DNA from: Streptomyces sp. KMM 9044
Lineage (GTDB): Bacteria > Actinomycetota > Actinomycetes > Streptomycetales > Streptomycetaceae
Assembly: GCF_024701375.2 (NCBI RefSeq)
Contig: NZ_CP113910.1
Span: forward strand, 6,262,001 to 6,326,000
Direction of reading: 5' to 3'
DNA length: 64,000 nt
The first letter of the stretch is position 1, and each line of letters opens with the position of its first letter. This document shows, one piece after another, positions 17,345-26,736 of this stretch. Position numbers and translations under genes: made by a program. The notes below the pieces were generated by a model. That model was given only the letters and a program-made list of their open reading frames with translations, searched no databases and was not told where the DNA came from.

Positions 17345-18190
17345 GTGGCCGATCTCATCACCGTCGAGGATCCCGACGACCCGCGCCTGCACGACTACAC
17401 GGGCCTGACCGACGTGGAGCTGCGCCGCACACGCGAACCCGCCGAGGGCCTGTTCATCGCCGAGGGCGAGAAGGTCATCCGACGCGCCAAGGACGCGGGC
17501 TACGAGATGCGCTCCATGCTGCTCTCGGCCAAGTGGGTCGACGTCATGCGCGACGTCATCGACGAAGTCCCCGCGCCGGTCTACGCCGTGAGCCCGGAAA
17601 CCGCCGAACAGGTCACCGGCTACCACGTGCACCGCGGCGCGCTCGCCTCCATGCAGCGCACCCCCCTGCCCACGACGGCCGAACTGCTGCACACCGCCCG
17701 CCGGGTGGTGATCATGGAGTCGGTCAACGACCACACCAACATCGGAGCCGTCTTCCGCTCGGCGGCGGCCCTCGGCATGGACGCGGTCCTGCTGTCCCCG
17801 GACTGCGCAGACCCGCTCTACCGCCGCAGCGTCAAGGTTTCCATGGGCGCGGTCTTCTCCGTGCCGTACGCCAGGCTGGACAACTGGCCCAGGGGCCTGG
17901 AACCGGTCCGGGAGGCGGGCTTCAGGCTCCTGGCCCTGACCCCCGACGAGAAGGCCCGCAGCCTCGACGAGGTCGCCCCGCACCGGATGGACAGGGTCGC
18001 CCTCATGCTGGGCGCGGAGGGCGCAGGGCTGACCGGCCGGGCCCTGGCCGCCGCCGACGAACGGGTCCGCATCCCGATGTCCCACGGCGTCGACTCGCTC
18101 AACGTGGGCGCGGCGGCCGCGGTCGCCTTCTACGCGGCGGCGACGGGACGGCCGACGGGACAGGAAGCGGTGAGCCCACCGGCGCCGTGA
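17345..18190 (+). CDS. TrmH/SpoU-family RNA 2'-O-ribose methyltransferase
   Basis: 281-residue SAM-dependent enzyme methylating a ribose in tRNA or rRNA; the target nucleotide is unknown. The three SPOUT motifs of the knotted fold are seen: NIGAVFRSAAALG, VALMLGAEGAGLTG and IPMSHGVDSLNVGAAAAVA. A smaller N-terminal substrate-binding domain (residues about 1-100) precedes them. The GTG at 17345 opens the frame. The gene converges on the kinase gene at 18368. Confidence 0.88.
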   Translation: MADLITVEDPDDPRLHDYTGLTDVELRRTREPAEGLFIAEGEKVIRRAKDAGYEMRSMLLSAKWVDVMRDVIDEVPAPVYAVSPETAEQVTGYHVHRGALASMQRTPLPTTAELLHTARRVVIMESVNDHTNIGAVFRSAAALGMDAVLLSPDCADPLYRRSVKVSMGAVFSVPYARLDNWPRGLEPVREAGFRLLALTPDEKARSLDEVAPHRMDRVALMLGAEGAGLTGRALAAADERVRIPMSHGVDSLNVGAAAAVAFYAAATGRPTGQEAVSPPAP

Positions 18191-18311
18191 GCACACCGAG
18201 GCTGCCGGACCCGCGGGCGGGCAGCCGGGCAGGCGACCGGGACCGGGCAAAGGCCCGGGCGCTGACGCGGGCCGCGCCGACGGCCCCGAGCCGGCCGGCC
18301 CCCTGCTCCAG

Positions 18312-18328
18312 CGGCCGGTGGCCGTTTT
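18312..18328. terminator. short hairpin with T-run between convergent genes
   Basis: CGGCC (18312-18316) and GGCCG (18320-18324) form a 5-bp stem with a GGT loop, followed by TTTT. It looks like a minimal intrinsic terminator for the methyltransferase gene. Confidence 0.45.
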
Positions 18329-18367
18329 GTTCCTGCAGCCGTCGACGAGGCCGCGTGCCGACCCCTG

Positions 18368-19753
<1,386 letters not shown>

Positions 19754-19949
19754 CCCCGCTGCCCGGTCCTGTGACGTGCCACAGCTTACGTTTCCCCGGG
19801 CGCCCCTGCGCAGAGGCCGCGCCCTCTCGAAGCGACGGATTGTCAGTGGCGGGTGGGAGACTTGAAGTGTGGTCAGGGGACGTGCGGGCAGGCCGGGTTC
19901 GCACGTCGTGGCGATCCCAACCACTCGACGCCGAAGGGGGATTGGTCAA

Positions 19950-20183
19950 GTGAAGGGTGACCGGGTGGAGATAGTCGTGGACGCCGGGGACACGACGCGC
20001 ACGTACGAGGTGGTGGCGAGCAGGGCGGGCCGCAGGGTGGAGACAGCGGTGCGCCGGGGCGTGGTCGAAGTGAGTGAAGTCACGCGTACGGGAACGGCGG
20101 TGCGCACGGCCAGGTTCATGGCGAACCGGGTCCTCGCGCTGGTCGAGCACCCGGTGCCGCGGGTGGACGACTCGGAGACATGA
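19950..20183 (+). CDS. conserved small protein of unknown function
   Basis: 77-residue hydrophilic protein (DRVEIVVDAGDTTRTYEVV, then an RTARFMANRVLALVEHP segment). No motif or membrane segment is visible. It is divergent from the kinase gene with 196 bases between the starts. The GTG at 19950 fits the codon-bias onset and is preceded by GAAGGGGG at about 19932-19940. I do not recognise a family; the regular beta-like alternation suggests a small globular domain. Confidence 0.65.
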   Translation: MKGDRVEIVVDAGDTTRTYEVVASRAGRRVETAVRRGVVEVSEVTRTGTAVRTARFMANRVLALVEHPVPRVDDSET

Positions 20184-20462
20184 GGGACGAGAAGGGGCGG
20201 ACCGGACGACCCCTCGGGGATGTCCCCGACACGGAGGGGCTCGTCTCCACCCAGGGGAGTACGCCGCAGGTCATGGCTCATCCTCCGGGAGGCCCGGCAA
20301 TCGGTACGAGGGCATGACGTCCGGGAAGTGCCGGGCCCCTAGATTTGAGGTCAAGCGGCGGGTGCGGTACTCGTCCCCCGAGGTCGGACGTCCGCCGCTG
20401 CCAAAGGTTCGCACACAGCGCCCGAGGCATTACGACAACAAGAAACGGCCAGGAGAGGGGTC

Positions 20463-20672
20463 ATGGCCCACACGGCATCGCGGACGGTCGTCCGCACACG
20501 GGCACACAAGGCGGGCGCCGCCATGTTCCGCCCGAGCCGCGAGGGCCGTCGCCACCCCGTGGTGGCGACACTCATGGCTCTTCCCCTGGCGGTCCTGCTC
20601 CTCCTCGTTTTCGACGGGTGGGAGACCGTGGCCATACAGGCGTCGTCCGTGGGAGAGATGCTGGGGCGCTGA
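20463..20672 (+). CDS. small single-pass membrane protein (unknown function)
   Basis: 69-residue protein with a basic N-terminal half (several Arg and His, FRPSREGRRHP) followed by one strong membrane helix, VATLMALPLAVLLLLVFDGW. The ATG at 20463 has AGGAGAGG at 20450-20457, five bases upstream, strong evidence for a real gene despite its size. A perfect hairpin at 20761-20792 follows. The product is not recognisable. Confidence 0.65.
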   Translation: MAHTASRTVVRTRAHKAGAAMFRPSREGRRHPVVATLMALPLAVLLLLVFDGWETVAIQASSVGEMLGR

Positions 20673-21059
20673 GCGGCGACCCCAGGCCCGGAAGAGCGGT
20701 CCGGGCGGGGACATCCACCCATGAAACCCCGTGGGGACGGGGGTGCGGCGGACGGCAGGAATGCCGGCGCAGCTGGGGAGCTGCGCCGGCATCTTTCCGT
20801 GCCTGAACCGGCGCGCGCTTTCGCGGGGGTGGTTGCACGCTGTGGGGATTCCCCCATGAGTGGGGGATTTCCAATGAGTGGTTGCGGGTACCTACCGACG
20901 TGTTGCGGCCGGCGGTGTCCGTGAGTGCTGCCGGGTCGGCAGCCGCCACCGCCCATCGGTGCACCGTCACTGCGGGCAGTCGTGCCTTTCCCCGCGTGAT
21001 TGGCCAACACCGGTCACGCTCCCGCGTACCCTCTCCCCAGGCCGCACCCAGGGAGCCCC
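20673..21059. other. 387-bp gap with terminator and inverted repeat
   Basis: Besides the 14-bp hairpin at 20761-20792, the gap has TCCCCC (20850-20855) facing GGGGGA (20862-20867) around ATGAGT, with ATGAGTGG repeated at 20856 and 20874. This could be an operator or a second hairpin upstream of the phosphotransferase-like gene. I see no convincing gene. Confidence 0.4.
20761..20792 (+). terminator. perfect 14-bp hairpin terminator
   Basis: ATGCCGGCGCAGCT (20761-20774) pairs perfectly with 20779-20792 across a GGGG loop and is followed by CTTTCC. It ends the transcript of the small membrane protein gene. Confidence 0.8.
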
Positions 21060-22004
21060 GTGACAGCCGCCACCCTCCTTCCCGAACTCACCGCCCGGGC
21101 CGAAGACGTCGCCCACACCCGTACCCCCACCTGCCCCTGCGGAGCGAGCGGCACCCTCGCCGACCGCCCCGACGGCACCGTCGTCCGGCACGCGGACACC
21201 GTCGCGAAGGCCCACGCACCGGACGCCGACGCCGCCGGGCTGACCCGGCGCCTCGCCCTCGCCTCCCACCTCCCGGACGTGTTCCTGCCCCCGCTCGGTC
21301 CGGCACCTGCCGACCTGCACGGCAGGCTCGTGACCTTCTGGCCGTACGGCGTCCCGGTCGACCCGGACGACCCGGACGCAGCCCCCTGGGAAGCCGTCGG
21401 CACCCTGCTCGCCCTGCTGCACCGCGCACCCGTCCCCGAGTCTGCGCCGGTCATGCGCGGCCCCCTCAAGGCGGCCCGTGCCGTCGCCGGGCTCCGCGCG
21501 GTCGGCGCACACCCGGCCGTGGCCCCCGTACGGGCCGCCTGGGCGACCCTGCCCGGCTGGGCGCGCGCCGAGGCGCCCATGCCGCAGCCGGCCACCCTGT
21601 GCCACGGCGACCTCCACCTCGGTCAGCTCGTACGGGTATCTGGAGCGCGGGTACCCGAGTCCTGGCGGCTGATCGACGTCGACGACCTGGGGGCGGGCGA
21701 CCCGGCCTGGGACCTCGGGCGTCCCGCCGCCTGGTTCGCCTGCGGACTGCTGGAGCCGCAGGAGTGGGGGCGGTTCCTCGACGCCTACCGGGCCGCCGGC
21801 GGGCCCGCACTCGACGCCGCCGACGACCCCTGGGCCGTCCTGGAGGTCCCGGCCCGCGCCCTCACCGTGCAGACCGCCGCGCGGACGGTCACCAAGGCGG
21901 TTGCGGACGGGCGGCCCCTGGACGAGGTGGACCACGCCCTGGTCGACTCCTGCCGACGAATAGCCGCGGTCCCGGCCGAATTGGCGCACGAATCGCCGAA
22001 GTAG
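21060..22004 (+). CDS. aminoglycoside phosphotransferase-like (APH/choline kinase fold) protein
   Basis: 314-residue kinase-like protein. The catalytic loop is LCHGDLHLGQLV (HGDxHxxN-like, with Gln in place of the usual Asn) and the metal-binding motif is LIDVDDLGAGDPAWDLG. The N-terminal lobe is short and its nucleotide-binding features are not obvious. Members phosphorylate small molecules such as sugars, choline or antibiotics; the substrate here is unknown. The GTG at 21060 has GGGAG at 21051-21055. The gene is followed after 80 bases by a zinc-ribbon gene on the same strand. Confidence 0.78.
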   Translation: MTAATLLPELTARAEDVAHTRTPTCPCGASGTLADRPDGTVVRHADTVAKAHAPDADAAGLTRRLALASHLPDVFLPPLGPAPADLHGRLVTFWPYGVPVDPDDPDAAPWEAVGTLLALLHRAPVPESAPVMRGPLKAARAVAGLRAVGAHPAVAPVRAAWATLPGWARAEAPMPQPATLCHGDLHLGQLVRVSGARVPESWRLIDVDDLGAGDPAWDLGRPAAWFACGLLEPQEWGRFLDAYRAAGGPALDAADDPWAVLEVPARALTVQTAARTVTKAVADGRPLDEVDHALVDSCRRIAAVPAELAHESPK

Positions 22005-22084
22005 GGTGCAACCGAGCCCAGTGGGACAGAGTCTGTCCTGGAGATATCCGAAGCAGGTCTGACAGGCGAGGAGTTGTACCGATC

Positions 22085-22378
22085 ATGCAGTGTCCGAAGT
22101 GTCGTGCGCCGATGCACACCTACAACCGCAACGGTGTCCAGATCGAACAGTGCAGCGGCTGCCGGGGGATCTTCCTCGACTATGGCGAGCTGGAGTCGCT
22201 GACCCGGCTGGAGTCGCAGTGGTCCCAGCAGGCCGCGCCGCCGCCTCCCGCGGCCCCGCAGGCGTACCCGGCGGCGCCCCAGCCCGCGTGGGGCGCCCCG
22301 CACGGCGGTCACCACGGGGGCCACCACCACGGACACCACCGGAACAAGGGCTTCGGCCGCATGCTCTTCTCGTCCTGA
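22085..22378 (+). CDS. zinc-ribbon protein (TFIIB zinc-binding type) with His-rich tail
   Basis: 97-residue protein. The N-terminus has two CxxC knuckles, CPKC near residue 3 and CSGC near residue 22, forming a zinc ribbon of the zf-TFIIB type, followed by GIFLDYGELESL typical of this family. The middle is Pro/Ala-rich and the C-terminal 25 residues are full of His and Gly (GGHHGGHHHGHH), a likely metal-binding tail. Function is unknown; a metal-storage or zinc-handling role is inference. The ATG at 22085 is used. Confidence 0.82.
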   Translation: MQCPKCRAPMHTYNRNGVQIEQCSGCRGIFLDYGELESLTRLESQWSQQAAPPPPAAPQAYPAAPQPAWGAPHGGHHGGHHHGHHRNKGFGRMLFSS

Positions 22379-22395
22379 GCGGGCCCCGACACGAC

Positions 22396-22429
22396 GGAAC
22401 CCCCGGCCGCCTGAGCGGCCGGGGGTTCC
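22396..22429. terminator. bidirectional terminator before tRNA cluster
   Basis: A perfect 15-bp stem (22396-22410 with 22415-22429) with a CTGA loop lies between the zinc-ribbon gene and the convergent tRNA cluster, and can end both transcripts. Confidence 0.85.
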
Positions 22430-22437
22430 GGGCGATG

Positions 22438-22509
22438 TGGACGATACTGGGATTGAACCAGTGACCTCTTCCGTGTCAGGGAAGCGCTCTCCCGCTGAGC
22501 TAATCGTCC
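22438..22509 (-). tRNA. tRNA-Val (GAC)
   Basis: 72-nt cloverleaf on the minus strand. Acceptor arm GGACGAT pairs with ATCGTCC, discriminator A; the anticodon loop CTGACAC gives anticodon GAC for GUC/GUU. D-arm TTAGCTCAGC and T-loop GGTTCAATCCC are intact. CCA is not encoded. It is the last gene of a five-tRNA transcript. Confidence 0.95.
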
Positions 22510-22551
22510 TCCGGCCACGATCACTCCGAGGAGCGGATCGTGGGTGATGCG

Positions 22552-22623
22552 TGCGCGATACTGGGATTGAACCAGTGACCTCTTCCGTGTCAGGGAAGCG
22601 CTCTCCCGCTGAGCTAATCGCGC
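22552..22623 (-). tRNA. tRNA-Val (GAC)
   Basis: 72-nt tRNA identical in its body to its two neighbours but with a different acceptor stem, GCGCGAT with ATCGCGC, still fully paired. The anticodon is GAC. The compensated acceptor change shows it is under selection as a functional tRNA. No CCA is encoded. Confidence 0.94.
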
Positions 22624-22642
22624 GGAGGATCCGAAGATCCAG

Positions 22643-22714
22643 TGGACGATACTGGGATTGAACCAGTGACCTCTTCCGTGTCAGGGAAGCGCTCTCCCGC
22701 TGAGCTAATCGTCC
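22643..22714 (-). tRNA. tRNA-Val (GAC)
   Basis: 72-nt tRNA with the same sequence as the copy at 22438-22509, including the GGACGAT acceptor arm and anticodon GAC. It lies four bases from the tRNA-Cys gene and 19 bases from the middle Val copy, so all three are processed from one precursor. Confidence 0.95.
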
Positions 22715-22718
22715 ATGG

Positions 22719-22789
22719 AGGTGGAGACGGGATTTGAACCCGTGTAGACGGCTTTGCAGGCCGTTGCCTCGCCTCTCGGCCACTCCACC
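22719..22789 (-). tRNA. tRNA-Cys (GCA)
   Basis: 71-nt tRNA. The acceptor arm GGTGGAG pairs with CTCCACC, discriminator U as in other tRNA-Cys, and the anticodon loop CTGCAAA gives GCA. It is second in the Gly-Cys-Val-Val-Val cluster. Confidence 0.95.
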
Positions 22790-22825
22790 AGGAGCGCGAG
22801 GGCCCGGGAGGCCCCCGATCCTTCG

Positions 22826-22898
22826 AGCGGACGACGAGGTTCGAACTCGCGACCTCAACCTTGGCAAGGTTGCGCTCTACCAACTGAGCTACGTCCGC
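22826..22898 (-). tRNA. tRNA-Gly (GCC)
   Basis: 73-nt tRNA with acceptor GCGGACG/CGTCCGC, discriminator U, and anticodon loop TTGCCAA giving GCC. It is the promoter-proximal gene of the cluster. Confidence 0.95.
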
Positions 22899-22939
22899 CT
22901 GTCGCTCCGGCCCGCTTGTGCGTTCCGGCGACGTGGTGA

Positions 22940-22967
22940 ACTCTAGCGGATTCCGGGGCCAGCACAA
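22940..22967 (-). promoter_or_regulatory. candidate promoter of the tRNA cluster
   Basis: On the minus strand TTGTGC (22962-22967) and TAGAGT (22940-22945) are spaced by 16 bases, about 42 bases upstream of tRNA-Gly. The -10 fits the actinobacterial vegetative consensus TAnnnT; the spacer is slightly short. Confidence 0.5.
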
Positions 22968-23053
22968 AAACCCGTTTGTGCAGCGTGCTGCGCTGCGCCT
23001 GCTCACGGACACGGCCGGGCCACTCCGACGACCCCCGCCATAGACTCGACGGC

Positions 23054-24106
23054 GTGCTCGATCTGACACCTCTCGCCCGCTTCGGCAGCCGCGTCGCCAC
23101 CGGCCTCCTCGACGTCACCGATGACCCGGCCGCCCTGGAGTCGCACGGTTTCTGGGCCGTCTGCGCGGACTTCGAGGGCCGTCTGACCTGTGCGCGCTTC
23201 CGCGACGTACGCGAGCAGCAGGTGCCCGCGCCGGTTCCGGGCCGCTGGCGCGGACCGGCCGCCGGTGCCTGGACGTCCTCCCTGGACCACGCCGCGTACG
23301 TGGCCGGCGTGCGGCGCGTCCGCGAGCACATAGCCGCCGGCGAGGTGTACCAGGCCAACCTCTGCCGTGTACTCTCCGCCCCCGTCCCGGCCGACGCCGA
23401 CGTGGACGCCCTGACCGCCCTGTTGGCCCGCGGTAATCCGGCACCGTACGCAGGAACGATTCGCCTGCCGGGGCACGGTGTGGAGATCGCCACCGCGTCG
23501 CCCGAGCTCTTCCTGAGCCGTGCGGGGCGTGTCGTGGAGTCCGGGCCGATCAAGGGAACCGGACGTACCGAGGCCGACCTTCTCGGGAAGGACCACGCCG
23601 AGAACGTGATGATCGTCGACCTGGTCCGCAACGACCTCGGCCAGGTCTGCGCCACCGGCAGCGTCACCGTGCCCGACCTGTGCGCCGTCGAGAAGCATCC
23701 GGGGCTGGTGCACCTGGTGTCGACGGTGCGGGGCGAACTGCGCCCGGGGGCCGGCTGGCCCGAGGTGTTCGCCGCCGCCTTCCCGCCCGGCTCCGTCGCC
23801 GGCGCGCCCAAGCCGAGCGCCCTGCGCATCATCGACGCCCTGGAGCCGGTGCCCCGGGGCCCGTACTGCGGGGGCATCGGCTGGGTCGACGCCGACCGGG
23901 GCACCGCCGGCCTCGCGGTGGGCATCCGTACCTTCTGGATCGACCGGGAGCCGGACGGCGGCGTGCGGCTCCGGTTCGGCACCGGCGCCGGCATCACCTG
24001 GGGCTCCGACCCGGAGGGGGAGTGGCGGGAGACCGAGCTGAAGGCGTCCCGGCTGCTCGCGGTAGCGTCGGGCAGGTACGAGGTGAGTGAAGGGACCCTG
24101 GGGTGA
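23054..24106 (+). CDS. pabB: chorismate-binding enzyme, aminodeoxychorismate synthase component I-like
   Basis: 350-residue enzyme of the anthranilate synthase/PabB fold lacking the glutaminase domain. Signatures are EVYQANLCR, GPIKGTGR (the Lys of PabB enzymes), HPGLVHLVSTVRGEL and FPPGSVAGAPKPSALRIID. It aminates chorismate to 4-amino-4-deoxychorismate for folate. It overlaps the next gene (aminotransferase class IV) by GTGA, the classic PabB-PabC pair; no pabA is visible nearby. The GTG at 23054 lies seven bases after a TAGACT -10-like hexamer, so the mRNA may be leaderless. Confidence 0.87.
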   Translation: MLDLTPLARFGSRVATGLLDVTDDPAALESHGFWAVCADFEGRLTCARFRDVREQQVPAPVPGRWRGPAAGAWTSSLDHAAYVAGVRRVREHIAAGEVYQANLCRVLSAPVPADADVDALTALLARGNPAPYAGTIRLPGHGVEIATASPELFLSRAGRVVESGPIKGTGRTEADLLGKDHAENVMIVDLVRNDLGQVCATGSVTVPDLCAVEKHPGLVHLVSTVRGELRPGAGWPEVFAAAFPPGSVAGAPKPSALRIIDALEPVPRGPYCGGIGWVDADRGTAGLAVGIRTFWIDREPDGGVRLRFGTGAGITWGSDPEGEWRETELKASRLLAVASGRYEVSEGTLG

Positions 24107-24924
24107 AGATCTGGCTCGACGGCGGACTGCAGGACACCGAGTCCGCCCACGTCTCCGTCTTCGACCACGGACTGACCGTGGGCGACGGCATCTTCGAGAC
24201 GGTGAAGGCCGTGCACGGCAGGCCGTTCGCGCTGACCCGGCATCTCGACCGGCTGGCCCGCTCGGCCCGGGGCCTCGGCCTGCCCGAACCCGACCTCGAC
24301 GAGGTCCGCCGCGCCTGCGCGGCCGTTCTCGAGGCCAACCCGATGCCGCTCGGCCGGCTGCGCATCACCTTCACCGGCGGTCACGGACCCCTCGGTTCCG
24401 ACCGGGGCGAGCACGGCCCGACCCTCGTCGTCGCCCTGGGCGGCACCACCCGCCGCCCCGACTCCACCGCCGTGATCACCGTCCCGTGGACCCGTAACGA
24501 ACGCGGCGCGCTCACCGGACTGAAGACCACCTCCTACGCCGAGAACGTCGTCGCCCTCGCCCGCGCCCGCGAACAGGGCGCCTCCGAGGCGCTGTTCGGC
24601 AACACCGTCGGCCGGCTCTGCGAGGGCACGGGGTCCAACGTCTTCGTCGTCCTGGACGGCAAGATCCACACCCCGCCGGTCGCCTCCGGCTGCCTCGCGG
24701 GCATCACCCGGGCGCTGGCCGTCGAGTGGACCGGTGCCGCCGAGACCGATCTGCCGATGGACGTCCTCCAGCGGGCCGACGAGATCTTCCTCACCTCCAC
24801 CCTGCGCGACGTGCAGGCCGTGCAGCGCGTCGACGACCGTGAACTGCCCGGTGCCCCGGGCCCGGTGACGGCCAAGGCCATGCGGATCTTCGACGAGCAC
24901 GCGGCGACCGGCCTCGACCCGTGA
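24103..24924 (+). CDS. pabC: aminotransferase class IV, probable 4-amino-4-deoxychorismate lyase
   Basis: 273-residue PLP enzyme. The catalytic Lys is Lys141 in GLKTTSYAENV, and GTGSNVF (from about 175) provides phosphate-binding residues. The N-terminal FDHGLTVGDGIFETVK is typical of fold-type IV. Pairing with PabB by GTGA overlap supports cleavage of aminodeoxychorismate to p-aminobenzoate and pyruvate in folate synthesis; D-amino-acid or branched-chain transaminase activity cannot be excluded from sequence. Confidence 0.85.
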   Translation: MKIWLDGGLQDTESAHVSVFDHGLTVGDGIFETVKAVHGRPFALTRHLDRLARSARGLGLPEPDLDEVRRACAAVLEANPMPLGRLRITFTGGHGPLGSDRGEHGPTLVVALGGTTRRPDSTAVITVPWTRNERGALTGLKTTSYAENVVALARAREQGASEALFGNTVGRLCEGTGSNVFVVLDGKIHTPPVASGCLAGITRALAVEWTGAAETDLPMDVLQRADEIFLTSTLRDVQAVQRVDDRELPGAPGPVTAKAMRIFDEHAATGLDP

Positions 24925-24991
24925 CAAGGCCGGGGGTGGGACCGGTGCATGACATGCGGCTGATCCGAGCGGTCGCGTGGGTAGAACACCC

Positions 24992-25852
24992 ATGATGACC
25001 ACGACCCTGCGGCCGGCCGAGCCGCTCCAGCAGAATCCCGACGGCACGCGCTCCCGCCGCTACCAGGTGTGCGTCAACAGCCGCCCCGTCGGACGCGTAC
25101 ACATCGGTACGCATCCCGTCTTCGGCGACGCCGTGGCCCGGATCATGAGCCTGTGGATCGAGGAGCCGGACCGCAGGCGCGGCCGGGGCACGGTGGCCGC
25201 GCTCGCCGCCGAGGAGATCGCGTGCGGCTGGGGCTGCCGCCGCATCGAGGCGAGGGTCCCCGCCGAAGGGGAGGGGACGGGGACGGCTGGGGCCGCCCCC
25301 GCCGGGCCCGCGTTGCGCCTCACCACGGCGCTCGGCTACGTCGTGCGCAACTGCACCATGGAGAAGGCGCTGGGGGACGCTTTGCCCGCTCTGCCGGAGG
25401 GCAGCCGCGGACGGCCGATGACCGACGCCGAGTACGGTCCGTGGTCGGCCACGAGTGAGGCGGAGTACGCGCGAAGCTGGACCGAGCGCGGTGTGCCGGA
25501 GGCCGAGGCGCGGGTCAAGGCGGCCAAGGACCGCGCGGCCCTGCTGCCCGACGGGCGGGATTCGGAGAGCATGATCCTCAGCGTCCTCGAACACGAGGGC
25601 ACCCCCGTGGGCACGCTGTGGCTCTCGGTACGCGCGGAACAGGCCTTCGTGTTCGACGTCGAGGCCGATGCCGCGTACCGCGGCCGGGGGCACGGACGCT
25701 CCCTCATGCTGCTCGCCGAGGCGCAGGCGATCTCCGCGGGGAAGCGTGTCATCGGGCTCAACGTCTTCGCGGGCAACACCCCGGCGGAGCGGCTCTACGC
25801 CTCACTCGGCTACGGGACGACGCAGTACACGATGTACAAGCACCTGCTGTAA
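24992..25852 (+). CDS. tandem-domain GNAT acetyltransferase
   Basis: 286-residue protein with two GNAT-like halves. The first (about 20-120) has IEEPDRRRGRGTVAAL; the second (about 145-286) has ADAAYRGRGHGRSLMLLA and the C-terminal NVFAGNTPAERLYASLGY, a complete acetyl-CoA-binding domain. The first half looks degenerate, as in other pseudo-dimeric GNATs. The acceptor is unknown. A TAGAAC hexamer lies four bases before the ATG at 24992, so the start may be 24992 or 24995. Confidence 0.82.
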   Translation: MMTTTLRPAEPLQQNPDGTRSRRYQVCVNSRPVGRVHIGTHPVFGDAVARIMSLWIEEPDRRRGRGTVAALAAEEIACGWGCRRIEARVPAEGEGTGTAGAAPAGPALRLTTALGYVVRNCTMEKALGDALPALPEGSRGRPMTDAEYGPWSATSEAEYARSWTERGVPEAEARVKAAKDRAALLPDGRDSESMILSVLEHEGTPVGTLWLSVRAEQAFVFDVEADAAYRGRGHGRSLMLLAEAQAISAGKRVIGLNVFAGNTPAERLYASLGYGTTQYTMYKHLL

Positions 25853-25875
25853 GGGCCGGGCGGCCGAGCCCCCGG

Positions 25876-26400
25876 TCAGCCCTCCTGCTCGGTGAGGAGC
25901 CGGTCCGCGATCTCCTCGACGCGCTCGCGCAGGCCCTGCTGGCTCTTGCCGCCGTCGAGACGCTCGCCGCCGATGACATAGGTCGGGGTGCCGGTCACCC
26001 CGATCGCCTTGCCCTCGGCCTGGTCGGCGTCCACGATCAGGATGTGCCGGCCGTCGACCAGCGCGGTGTCGAACTCCTCGGCGTCCAGACCGAGTTTCCG
26101 GGCGACCTCGACCAGGAGGGGTTCGCCCCCACGTTGCAGTTCCTCGGCCCGCCCCAGCACGGCCTCGGCATAGGTCCAGCCCTGTCCCTGCTCGGCCGCC
26201 TCCTCGAAGGCCTGTGCGGCGGCGAAGGCGTGCTTGTGCTTCTCCAGCGGGAAGTGCCGCAGGCGCAGCTCCAGACGGTCGCCGTACCGGGCGCGCAGGG
26301 CGTGGAGATCGTCGAGGGCGTCACGGCAGTCCGGGCACTGCAGCTCGCACCACACGTCGAGCACGGGGGTGGCGGTACGACCGAAAGGGGAGTCACTCAT
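25876..26400 (-). CDS. DsbA-family thioredoxin-fold oxidoreductase
   Basis: 174-residue protein with a thioredoxin-like fold and the redox motif Cys22-Pro-Asp-Cys25 in CELQCPDC. The later cis-Pro segment VTGTPTYVIGG supports a DsbA/FrnE-like enzyme. There is no signal peptide, so it probably acts in the cytoplasm. The start is the ATG at 26400. It is divergent from a membrane protein gene with 336 bases between. Confidence 0.87.
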   Translation of the reverse strand: MSDSPFGRTATPVLDVWCELQCPDCRDALDDLHALRARYGDRLELRLRHFPLEKHKHAFAAAQAFEEAAEQGQGWTYAEAVLGRAEELQRGGEPLLVEVARKLGLDAEEFDTALVDGRHILIVDADQAEGKAIGVTGTPTYVIGGERLDGGKSQQGLRERVEEIADRLLTEQEG

Positions 26401-26736
26401 GACCGACAGTCTTCCAGCCCCGCCCCGCGGCACCCGACCGGACCCGGGGATTGCCGGGCTTGTGGGCCTGTCCCGGCGGTTCTTGTCGAAGAAACCGGCA
26501 ACGCGGCTGGAGCCACTCCCGCCCGAGGAACTCGGGGGAGTGCGTGCCGGGGGCCCCGCGGGTCCGGCACGGCCCGCCGAAAGCCGCGGGGGAGCACACG
26601 GCATCGGCACCTGCGGAGGAGCCGACCCGGAGATGTCCCTGATCTACGGCTGGAGCATGGCCCGGCGGGGCCGGGAAGGTGCAGGATGGAAGGGACGAAG
26701 TGCCCGATGCCACCGAACCCCTGCCTGGAGGACCGG
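26401..26736. other. 336-bp divergent gap
   Basis: I see no gene or strong hairpin here. It separates the DsbA-like gene from the membrane protein at 26737 and should contain both promoters. The only clear signal is GGAGG at 26727-26731, the ribosome binding site for the right-hand gene. Confidence 0.4.

Noticed and set aside
20878..21063. Possible 61-codon gene upstream of the phosphotransferase-like gene
   Set aside because: No ribosome binding site, unusual amino-acid composition and weak third-position bias; it overlaps the downstream start.
22438..22898. CRISPR-like array from repeated segments at 22440, 22560 and 22640
   Set aside because: The repeats are complete tRNA-Val genes with cloverleaf structure and anticodon GAC.
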